Below are positions 26,327 through 32,837 of a stretch of 64,000 nt of DNA, piece by piece. The notes beneath the pieces are model-generated. The model worked only from the letters and a program-made list of their open reading frames with translations, was not told where the DNA came from and did no database searches. The stretch's first letter is position 1. Each line of letters opens with the position of its first letter. The position numbers and the translations under genes were made by a program. This stretch comes from Natronorubrum bangense (lineage in GTDB: Archaea > Halobacteriota > Halobacteria > Halobacteriales > Natrialbaceae): NCBI RefSeq assembly GCF_004799645.1, contig NZ_CP031305.1, forward strand, positions 496,001 to 560,000. Reading direction: 5' to 3'.

Positions 26327-27601
26327 ATGGCTGGAACCGCTGGCTCCGAACCAGAGCACGAGCGATCGCTCCAACGACGACCGCTTGGCGAGATCGAACC
26401 GGCTCGCAGCCGGCACATGTGGACTCGCTCTGCGGTCGCCACGACTGGCGACCTCGTCGTCACCGGCGAGTGGGACGGAACCGTAACCGCCCACGAGGCC
26501 GACTCCCTCGAGCCCCGCTGGACTGTTACCCATCCGGATCACGCCGTCGGGATTACGACGCTTTCGGACGATGAGACGGCCGCCAGCGCTGCTGCCGTCG
26601 TCGTCGCCGGTCGCGGCGAGACGGGAACGATCGCGGTCTACGACGCCGAGACGGGCGAACAACGCTGGCAGTACGATACTGCCGCGGACATCGGCACTGC
26701 GGTCAAAGACAGCGTCTTCTACCTGCCCTACGTCGTCTCGCTCGAGACGGACGGAGACCGACTGTACGCGGCCGCAAGGCGCTACGAGCGCGACGGCGAG
26801 CATCGACAGTGGCACAGCACCGTCTACGCGTTCGACCCCGACGGCTCGGTTCGCTGGACCTACGAGACCGACGCCTCACCGATCGCGATCGATCTCGACA
26901 CCGACGGTGACCGCTTAGCCGTCGGCTACAATCGCTGCATGGGCGACCACGACAACGGACTCGTCGTCCTCGAGACGGACACGGGCGACCTCGAGTGGAC
27001 CTGGGACCCCGGCACCGAGGGCGATCGACGCGTCGGCGACGTTTCGTTCGACGGCGACGTGATCGCGGTCTCGAGTCACGGCGACAAACGGGGCTACCTG
27101 CTCGGTTCTGGCGGGGCCGAGCGCTGGGCCGTCGATCTGGCGACCGAAACAGAGGTCGACGGCGAGACGCTGTATGCGTACCCGAACCACGTCTACGCGA
27201 ACGACGGCCGAGTCGCGTTCGTCACTGGGAACACCTACGCCCTCGAGCGCCGCGAGACCGAGAGTCGTCATCCGAACGAGCATCGGATCGCGACGTTCGA
27301 TTCCGACGGTAGCCTCCTGTGGGATGAGCAGGTTCGCGGGTTCGTCCACGGACTCGCCACCGATGGTGACACGCTCGTCACACCGTGTGCCCAGAACTTC
27401 CGCGTTCGTGACCCCGAGACCCACGCCGTTCGCTGGTTCGACCTCGAGTCCGGCCCAACCGGCGTCGACTCGCTCGCAGGAATCGCGACCGCCGCTGCCG
27501 TCGACGGTGAGACCATCGCCGCGATCGAAGAGCCCGTCGAGTATCACGACGAGGGCGACCGGCGCGGCGAGTACGCGCTTCGCGTCGGGTCGCTCGAGTA
27601 A
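26327..27601 (+). CDS. PQQ-like beta-propeller repeat protein of the cobalamin operon
   Basis: About 424 residues with repeated blades: VATTGDLVVTGEWDGTVTA, IAVYDAETGEQRWQYD, VYAFDPDGSVRWTYETD, LVVLETDTGDLEWTWD and IATFDSDGSLLWDEQ. The W-x-[YWF] endings of blades are typical of PQQ/pyrrolo-quinoline-like propellers. There is no signal peptide or lipobox, so unlike most PQQ dehydrogenases it is cytoplasmic and probably a scaffold or ligand-binding protein. GTG 26321 is an alternative start that overlaps the DUF3209 stop. It closes the operon. Confidence 0.78.
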   Translation: MAGTAGSEPEHERSLQRRPLGEIEPARSRHMWTRSAVATTGDLVVTGEWDGTVTAHEADSLEPRWTVTHPDHAVGITTLSDDETAASAAAVVVAGRGETGTIAVYDAETGEQRWQYDTAADIGTAVKDSVFYLPYVVSLETDGDRLYAAARRYERDGEHRQWHSTVYAFDPDGSVRWTYETDASPIAIDLDTDGDRLAVGYNRCMGDHDNGLVVLETDTGDLEWTWDPGTEGDRRVGDVSFDGDVIAVSSHGDKRGYLLGSGGAERWAVDLATETEVDGETLYAYPNHVYANDGRVAFVTGNTYALERRETESRHPNEHRIATFDSDGSLLWDEQVRGFVHGLATDGDTLVTPCAQNFRVRDPETHAVRWFDLESGPTGVDSLAGIATAAAVDGETIAAIEEPVEYHDEGDRRGEYALRVGSLE

Positions 27602-27728
27602 GCGGGCCAGACGACTGATCGATTTTCCATTAAGCTGGTCACTGCAGCAGTCGCACACGCAAGGCCAATCCCCACAATGCCGTCTGCCGTCTTGTTTTCG
27701 TAGAATGACACTGAGCCAAGAACGAGAT

Positions 27729-27751
27729 GGATCCGAAGAGTGTTCGGATCC
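27729..27751. repeat. Inverted repeat (stem-loop) before the hyperacidic operon
   Basis: GGATCCGAA-GAGTG-TTCGGATCC gives a perfect 9-bp stem with a 5-nt loop. It lies about 70 bp before ATG 27822, in the leader if transcription starts upstream, and within the open frame if ATG 27705 is used. Confidence 0.6.
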
Positions 27752-27821
27752 CGTGGCGGTCCATACCTGCTCGAGGAACCGCTGCGTCGACAAGCAGGCG
27801 AGATCGCCGGATCACAGGGTG

Positions 27822-28703
27822 ATGACCGACGGCGGCCAGGCCGAAGTGACGGTGGAAGACGAGAGCGAGGAAGCGGGCGACGATGAATCGACGACCGACG
27901 AGGAAGGTGAGACGGAATCTTCAGCCGACGAGGGTGAGGAAGAAGACGAAACGGCGGAGGCGACCGAGGCCGAGGAGGACTCAGCCGAAGAAGAAGAAGC
28001 CGAGGAGGACTCAGCCGAAGAAGAAGAAGCCGAGGAGGACTCAGCCGAAGAAGAAGAAGCCGCCGAGGAGGAATCAGCCGAGTACCACGTCGAAGATGCC
28101 GAGGACGTCTACCAGGACGACGACGCGTCCGGCGTCCTCCATCTCGATCTCGATGGCCTGTTCCTCGACCTGCTTGGCCTCGAGGTGAACCTGAACCCGG
28201 TGACGCTCGACGTCTCAGCCCGTCCAGGCGAGAGTAACCTGCTCGGGAACCTGTTGTCTGCAGTGACCGGCCTTCTCGATGGTGCTGGCGGCCTCTCAGA
28301 CGCAGTATCGTCACTCCTGGACAAGCCGAAGGAACTGCTCAGCAGCCTGCTGGAGAAACCGAAAGCGCTCCTCAGCGGACTGGCGAGCAAGCCAAAAGAA
28401 CTGCTCAGCAGACTCTTCGGGCTTGGCGGTGACGAATCGGAAACCGATGCCGAGGAACCGGAAGCCGAGACCGAAGAGACCGAAGCGACAGACGATGAGT
28501 CCAGTGGTCGGATCGCCAACGCCTGGAGCTGGCTGAAAGAGAAGCTACTCGGGCTCATCCCCGGCTTCCCGATCGAAGACCTCGTGGCAACGGTCGTCAG
28601 CCGGGTAATCGAGCAACTGATCGAGCAGCTCGAGCCGGATCGCGAGCAAGTCGAGTCAGACTCCCAGTCCGACGCAGCGTCACAGACGGAGGCGTCATCA
28701 TGA
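27822..28703 (+). CDS. Hyperacidic repeat protein 1 with LLGNLL domain and KPKxLL repeats
   Basis: I prefer ATG 27822 (MTDGGQAEVT); the frame is open upstream. The 293-residue protein has an N-terminal Glu/Ser-rich zone with three 10-residue repeats (EEDSAEEEEA). A conserved-looking core of alternating Leu/Asp follows: HLDLDGLFLDLLGLEVNL, then PGESNLLGNLLSAVTGLLDG. Next come three 11-residue repeats of the type KPKELLSSLLE and, after an acidic spacer, a hydrophobic amphipathic C-terminal helix region (WLKEKLLGLIPGF, VVSRVIEQLIEQLE). No signal peptide is seen. From memory, NLLGNLL-type cores occur in uncharacterised bacterial proteins. It overlaps the next gene by 4 bp. Confidence 0.7.
   Translation: MTDGGQAEVTVEDESEEAGDDESTTDEEGETESSADEGEEEDETAEATEAEEDSAEEEEAEEDSAEEEEAEEDSAEEEEAAEEESAEYHVEDAEDVYQDDDASGVLHLDLDGLFLDLLGLEVNLNPVTLDVSARPGESNLLGNLLSAVTGLLDGAGGLSDAVSSLLDKPKELLSSLLEKPKALLSGLASKPKELLSRLFGLGGDESETDAEEPEAETEETEATDDESSGRIANAWSWLKEKLLGLIPGFPIEDLVATVVSRVIEQLIEQLEPDREQVESDSQSDAASQTEASS
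27972..28061 (+). repeat. Three 30-bp tandem repeats
   Basis: Three nearly identical 30-bp units encode EEDSAEEEEA. They occur within the acidic N-terminal part of hyperacidic protein 1. Confidence 0.8.
28320..28418 (+). repeat. Three 33-bp tandem repeats encoding amphipathic 11-mers
   Basis: The units encode DKPKELLSSLL, EKPKALLSGLA and SKPKELLSRLF. An 11-residue period gives three helical turns and resembles repeats of lipid- or granule-binding amphipathic helices. Confidence 0.75.
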
Positions 28704-29128
28704 GTGAGCAATCGAAATCAGTGACCCAGCGAATCGACTACGGAAAGATCGCCGAGAACGTTGACGTCGATGAGCTCGTCGAGGGAACGCAGTGGGAAGA
28801 CGAAATCAACGAAGAGAAGCCGCTCGGCGAAGCACTCGGCGGTCAGATCGGTGCACTCGTCGGTCGAAAGGTCGGCGAATCAGTCGGCCGAACGATCGGT
28901 GAGCTGGTCATCGAGGAACTGCTCGGTCCCGACGAGGAAGCCGAAGACGAACCGGCGGAGGAAGCCGAAGACGAACCGGCGGAGGCAGAAGACGAACCGG
29001 CGGAGGAAGCCGAAGACGAACCGGCGGAGACAGAAGACGCCGGCGACGACACGGAAGGTAAGGGGGAAAGCGACAACGCTGAAGCCGACGACGCTGCGGC
29101 CACGGACGAAGACGAGGAAGAAGAGTGA
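28700..29128 (+). CDS. Hyperacidic protein 2 with glycine-zipper helix
   Basis: The 142-residue protein has an N-terminal segment (RIDYGKIAENVDVDELVEG), then a glycine-zipper-like helix with small residues every four positions (LGGQIGALVGRKVGESVGRT, about residues 45-65), and a disordered tail of EDEPAE-type repeats ending in a poly-Glu run. The glycine pattern is shared with the next protein, suggesting homotypic or heterotypic helix packing. It has no known domain. Its ATG overlaps the stop of the preceding gene (ATGA), evidence of translational coupling. Confidence 0.75.
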   Translation: MSEQSKSVTQRIDYGKIAENVDVDELVEGTQWEDEINEEKPLGEALGGQIGALVGRKVGESVGRTIGELVIEELLGPDEEAEDEPAEEAEDEPAEAEDEPAEEAEDEPAETEDAGDDTEGKGESDNAEADDAAATDEDEEEE

Positions 29129-29176
29129 CCATGCTATCGTATCAACTGCTCTCCGACGGATCGGATGTCCCGCCTC

Positions 29177-29183
29177 GAGGTGA
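29177..29183 (+). promoter_or_regulatory. Shine-Dalgarno site deciding the start of hyperacidic protein 3
   Basis: GAGGTGA lies 5 nt before ATG 29189 and complements the archaeal 16S rRNA 3' end. It supports ATG 29189 over the in-frame ATG at 29165. Confidence 0.6.
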
Positions 29184-29188
29184 GTTCG

Positions 29189-30283
29189 ATGAGTGACGCC
29201 GGGTTGAAACAGCTGGTTGCCCAAGAGGTGAGCAATCAGGTCGCGGTAGCCGATCTGCTCGGTGACGGCTCCATCGAAGACGGTATCGATGGTGGCGAGA
29301 TCGGTGCCGCGGTCGGTCGCGAGTTCGGCGCTCGAGCGGGACGGGAACTGGGGTCATCGATCGGCCGCGCGATCCACGAGACGATCGCCGAGGGGATCGA
29401 AGCCGAAAAAGACCGCCAAGAGCTGCAGTCGGATCTCACGACGGCGATCCGGGACGCCCTCCGCGAGACGATCGACGAAAACGGCGCCAAGGAATCGGTC
29501 CAATCGCTGGCACAGGGCGCGACCGAAGGGAGTAGCCTCGAGGGACTCCTCGAGAGCGACGGAGAGGAATCGACAGACGAGGCGGATGAAGCCGACGCAG
29601 AGGGCGACGAAGCCGACGAAGAAAGCGAGGAGTCCGGTGCTCGAGCGGCGGTCGAGTCGGCCGCCAAGGACGTAAGCGAGGCCAGCGGACTCGACGATGT
29701 CCTCACGGACGACGATGCGGACGAATCTGGGGACGACGAGATGACGGAGGACGACGAAGCCGAGACGGAAGGCGACAGCGAACTGGACGCCGAGGAGGAT
29801 GCGGCGGATGAAAGCGACGGCGAACCGGATGCAGAGGAGGACACGGCGGACGAAAGCAACGGCGAATCGGATGCAGAGGAGGACACGGCGGACGAAAGCG
29901 ACGGCGAACCGGATGCAGAGGAGGACACGGCGGACGAAAGCGACGGCGAACCGGATGCAGAGGAGGACACGGCGGACGAAAGCGACGGCGAACCGGATGC
30001 AGAGGAGGACACGGCGGACGAGAGCGACGGCGAATCGGATGCCGAGGGTGATGGTGAAGACGACTCCGAAACGTCGGCCGAGGATCTCGAAGGGCTCCGG
30101 AAAGACACGCTCACGGACTTTTTGGGGGTAATGTCCTACGACGATCTGCAATCGGTCGCAAAGGACGTCGGTGTGAAGGCAAACCTCAGCCGCGAGGAGA
30201 TGACCGACGAAATCGTCGCGGCGGTGACGGACGACGAGTCGGACGCCGAATCGGCGGACGAGGCGGACGCGGAAGCCGAGTAA
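29189..30283 (+). CDS. Hyperacidic protein 3: glycine zipper, tandem repeats, SAP/Rho-N-like end
   Basis: From ATG 29189 the 364-residue protein reads: helix (LKQLVAQEVSNQVAVADLL), glycine zipper (GGEIGAAVGREFGARAGREL), amphipathic helices, a block AAVESAAKDVSEASGLDDVL also found in protein 4, then six copies of a 14-residue acidic repeat (DAEEDTADESDGEP). The C-terminal ~50 residues (LEGLRKDTLTDFLGVMSYDD, then VAKDVGVKANLSREEMTDEI) look like a SAP/Rho-N helix-extended-helix module, which in other proteins binds nucleic acid. No transmembrane segment or signal peptide is seen. Confidence 0.75.
   Translation: MSDAGLKQLVAQEVSNQVAVADLLGDGSIEDGIDGGEIGAAVGREFGARAGRELGSSIGRAIHETIAEGIEAEKDRQELQSDLTTAIRDALRETIDENGAKESVQSLAQGATEGSSLEGLLESDGEESTDEADEADAEGDEADEESEESGARAAVESAAKDVSEASGLDDVLTDDDADESGDDEMTEDDEAETEGDSELDAEEDAADESDGEPDAEEDTADESNGESDAEEDTADESDGEPDAEEDTADESDGEPDAEEDTADESDGEPDAEEDTADESDGESDAEGDGEDDSETSAEDLEGLRKDTLTDFLGVMSYDDLQSVAKDVGVKANLSREEMTDEIVAAVTDDESDAESADEADAEAE
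29786..30037 (+). repeat. Six tandem 42-bp repeats
   Basis: Six in-frame 42-bp units encode variants of DAEEDTADESDGEP; units 3 to 5 are almost identical at the DNA level, differing mainly in codon choice at the ends. The array predicts copy-number variation between strains. Confidence 0.88.
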
Positions 30284-30333
30284 TCGATCGAGATCGACGC
30301 CTCGAGTGCGGGTTCAGAACCGAGACACGACAG

Positions 30334-31245
30334 ATGAGCCAAGAACTACGCGAACACGTGAACGAGGTACTGCGCGAGGCCGATGCGTCCAGCGGCTCGC
30401 TCGTCGAGACGAGCGACTCGGACGAGGAAGACGACGAAGCGGCCCAGACGGACCTGCTCGAGACCGCGACAAAGGCGAACGACCTGCTCGAGTCCGCCAG
30501 TCCGGACGACCTGCTCGAGGCAGTCGGCCTAGACACGCTCCCGGACGGGACCGAACCGGATTCGGTTCCCGAGGCGATCACGCAGGGAGACCCGGAGCAC
30601 GTCGAGGAGTTACAGCGACTGGTAGCACTCTCGAAACTCGCCGACCGGGGCGATGACGAGACGCTTGAGGAGGCCGTCGGCGAGTTACGGGAATCGATCG
30701 GCGACGAGGCGGAAGGCGACGACTCCGAATCGGAGACCGACGCTAAAGCGGACACAACTGACGAGTCCGAAAGCGATGACAATAGCGCTCGAGAGACGAT
30801 CGAGTCGGCCGCTGAGACCGTGAGCGAGGCCAGTGGCCTCGACGATGTCCTCGAGAGTGACGGTGACGACGCGTCGGCCAGCGGCGAATCCGATGCTGGC
30901 AGAGCAGAGACATCCAGTGAGCTCGGCGAGCAGCTTCGATCGGCAATGGAGTCCTCGTTCGACGGGATCGGTGACGACCTCGAGAACCTCCGGGACCGAC
31001 TCGAGGAGGCGAGCGCCGACGCCGTCGACGGGGAAGCGGAGAGTGACAGCGAGGACGAAGCGAGCGATGACGAAGCTGACGCGGACGAAGACGACGGATT
31101 GCTCGATATCGACCTCGAATCAAACCAGGACCGCGGCACGTCCGGTGGCAGCGGAACCCGCTACTCGACAATGGCCCCGCCGCCGTCGGAGCGAGCCGAT
31201 ATGAAAGGGACCGCGCGTCACTCGACGATGCCCGACAAGGGCTGA
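30334..31245 (+). CDS. Hyperacidic protein 4
   Basis: The 303-residue protein starts MSQELREHVNEVLREADASS and has leucine-rich helices (LLETATKANDLLESASPDDL, VEELQRLVALSKLADRGDDE) between acidic spacers. Residues near 155-175 (ETIESAAETVSEASGLDDVL) repeat the block of protein 3. A later segment, LGEQLRSAMESSFDGIGDDL, can form a coiled coil. The last 40 residues switch to a basic, Ser/Thr/Gly-rich tail (GTRYSTMAPPPSERADMKGT) which contrasts with the rest. No family was recognised. It ends the presumed operon, 50 bp after protein 3. Confidence 0.75.
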   Translation: MSQELREHVNEVLREADASSGSLVETSDSDEEDDEAAQTDLLETATKANDLLESASPDDLLEAVGLDTLPDGTEPDSVPEAITQGDPEHVEELQRLVALSKLADRGDDETLEEAVGELRESIGDEAEGDDSESETDAKADTTDESESDDNSARETIESAAETVSEASGLDDVLESDGDDASASGESDAGRAETSSELGEQLRSAMESSFDGIGDDLENLRDRLEEASADAVDGEAESDSEDEASDDEADADEDDGLLDIDLESNQDRGTSGGSGTRYSTMAPPPSERADMKGTARHSTMPDKG

Positions 31246-31354
31246 TCGGCCACTCGAGTCGGTCGTCGTCTCTCCAGGCGGGTGCCAGACAAGAGACCGC
31301 TGTCGACACCGAGCGGGCAAAGGACTGCTCCGGGACGATCAGCGCCGTTGGCGA

Positions 31355-31570
31355 CTACTCGTCGTTCCAGTCGTCGAGGAACAGTCGAATCCCCATCACT
31401 GGAATGAACAAGAAAAACGCCAACAATACCATGCCGAGGAAAATCGTACTGATAAATTGCGTAGAGAGCGTTGGTGTGACGATCAGTGACGCCAGAAGAA
31501 CGCCGCCAACGATCGAAACGATCATCAGGATAAGGAGATCCGTGCGCCTGACCGGGACTTCCTCAGTCAT
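31355..31570 (-). CDS. Small two-helix membrane protein
   Basis: From ATG 31570 (MTEEVPVRRTDLLIL) the 71-residue protein has two hydrophobic helices (LLILMIVSIVGGVLLASLIV and STIFLGMVLLAFFLFIPVMG) and a short acidic C-terminus. A TATA-like CACTATATGA (minus strand, 31591-31600) lies 21-30 nt upstream, fitting a leaderless transcript. It is divergent from a UspA gene. No function is known. Confidence 0.65.
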   Translation of the reverse strand: MTEEVPVRRTDLLILMIVSIVGGVLLASLIVTPTLSTQFISTIFLGMVLLAFFLFIPVMGIRLFLDDWNDE

Positions 31571-31676
31571 ACGTGAACGTACGAATCCAATCATATAGTG
31601 CTACAAGGTTTCGATTCGGGGGGTCGAGTTCGGTAACAAGGACAGGACTTACTGGGAGTATCCTGTATGAAGACGC

Positions 31677-32108
31677 ATGTACGAGTCGATTCTGGTCGCG
31701 ACTGATGGGAGCGAAGCGGCACGCGAGGCCATCGCCCACGCAGTCGAACTCGCCCGACAGTTCGACGCGAGGCTGTACGGGATCGCCGTCCTCGAGAGTC
31801 GAACCGAGTACGACAACGCGATCGTCGACCCCGCAGAGGCCAGGCGACGACAGCGCGAGCAGGCCAACAGCGTGCTCGAGACACTCGAAGAAACTGCGAC
31901 TGAGGCCGGCGTGACGGTCAAAACGGATGTCCGAACGGGTGTCCCGTACGAAGAGATTCTCGCATACGCGAGTGAACAGGATGTAGATGCAATCGTGATG
32001 GGTGCCCGCGGCCGCTCGTCGTTCCGGCGCGCACTTCTCGGGAGCACCGCAGATCGTGTCGTCAGATCCACGACTCGCCCAGTCATGTTGATTGACGAAC
32101 CAGCCTGA
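31677..32108 (+). CDS. Universal stress protein, UspA family
   Basis: A 143-residue single-domain protein, starting MYESILVATDGSEAAREAIA and ending with the ATP-binding type motif IVMGARGRSSFRRALLGSTADRV split over the C-terminal half, plus PVMLID. The G-2x-G-9x-G(S/T) pattern predicts nucleotide binding. UspA proteins act in the cytoplasm under stress; the specific trigger is unknown. The neighbouring second UspA and the antiporter suggest an ion- or osmotic-stress group. Confidence 0.9.
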   Translation: MYESILVATDGSEAAREAIAHAVELARQFDARLYGIAVLESRTEYDNAIVDPAEARRRQREQANSVLETLEETATEAGVTVKTDVRTGVPYEEILAYASEQDVDAIVMGARGRSSFRRALLGSTADRVVRSTTRPVMLIDEPA

Positions 32109-32225
32109 TACGGACTGCTGGAGTCAATTACCGCCGATCACCGACCCCGTCTCTGGTGATCGGCGGTCACTCGGTACAGCAGACCGTATGAAACGACGCC
32201 GTTCTGGCTTGTCGAAGACCGAACA

Positions 32226-32232
32226 TTTACTT
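32226..32232 (+). promoter_or_regulatory. TATA-like box of the second UspA gene
   Basis: TTTACTT lies 24-30 nt before ATG 32256, consistent with a leaderless start. Confidence 0.45.
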
Positions 32233-32255
32233 CCACTGTCGTATGAGATACGGGT

Positions 32256-32750
32256 ATGACGCTACTCGTCCCGTTCGATGGTTCGAAGTTGGCACAAAAC
32301 GCACTCGAGAAGGCCTCCACGTTCGGTGACCTACTCGATGAGGAAGTCGTCGTACTGACGGTCATCCCCGACGACGACGAGTACGCGCGAGAGCGAGGCT
32401 GGATTACGGCGGGCGAACCGTTCGATCTCGAGGCGATTGAAGCGGGAATGAAAACGCGAGCCGGAGAGGTTGCCCCGGAGGCAACGGTCCGGACCGAGCG
32501 TGTCAGCTCCGACGAACCGACGTCGACGTCCACAACGGATGTCGTCCGCGAAATTCGGCGAGTCGCAGGCGAGGTCGAAGCGTCGGTCGTCTTCATCGGT
32601 TCGGAGAACGCTGGCTCCGTGATCGCACCACAGTCGAGTGTCGGAAGCCCGGTCGCAAACGACCAGCGCTACGACGTGTACGTCGTTCGCGAACCCGGTG
32701 ACTCGGTCGATCCCGAAGACATCGCTGACATCGACTCAACGATCGAGTAA
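32256..32750 (+). CDS. UspA-like protein lacking the ATP-binding loop
   Basis: The 164-residue protein has the Usp fold start MTLLVPFDGSKLAQNALEKA and the central DVVREIRRVAGEVEASVVFI strand-helix pair. The C-terminal loop reads IGSENAGSVIAPQSSVGSPV instead of the G-2x-G-9x-G(S/T) ATP motif, so it probably does not bind ATP in the standard way. It is followed 87 bp later by the antiporter and is likely related to its function. Confidence 0.8.
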   Translation: MTLLVPFDGSKLAQNALEKASTFGDLLDEEVVVLTVIPDDDEYARERGWITAGEPFDLEAIEAGMKTRAGEVAPEATVRTERVSSDEPTSTSTTDVVREIRRVAGEVEASVVFIGSENAGSVIAPQSSVGSPVANDQRYDVYVVREPGDSVDPEDIADIDSTIE

Positions 32751-32837
32751 GCGAGACTGTCGTGCTCGCCGCCCAATGACGAACGCGGATACGAGATCCA
32801 CGTCCCGTACGGGCACTGCTGGCGGGAGCGCCATCTG

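Noticed and set aside
27174..27821. 5' extension of hyperacidic protein 1
   Set aside because: It lies largely over the beta-propeller gene in another frame; the acidic composition starts at about 27822. ATG 27705 cannot be fully excluded.
29786..30037. CRISPR-like array
   Set aside because: Repeats are contiguous, in frame and coding, with no unique spacers and no cas genes nearby.
27822..31245. Gas-vesicle (gvp) operon
   Set aside because: Small acidic proteins with amphipathic helices suggested gvp genes, but no GvpA, GvpF, GvpN or other recognisable gvp motif is present.
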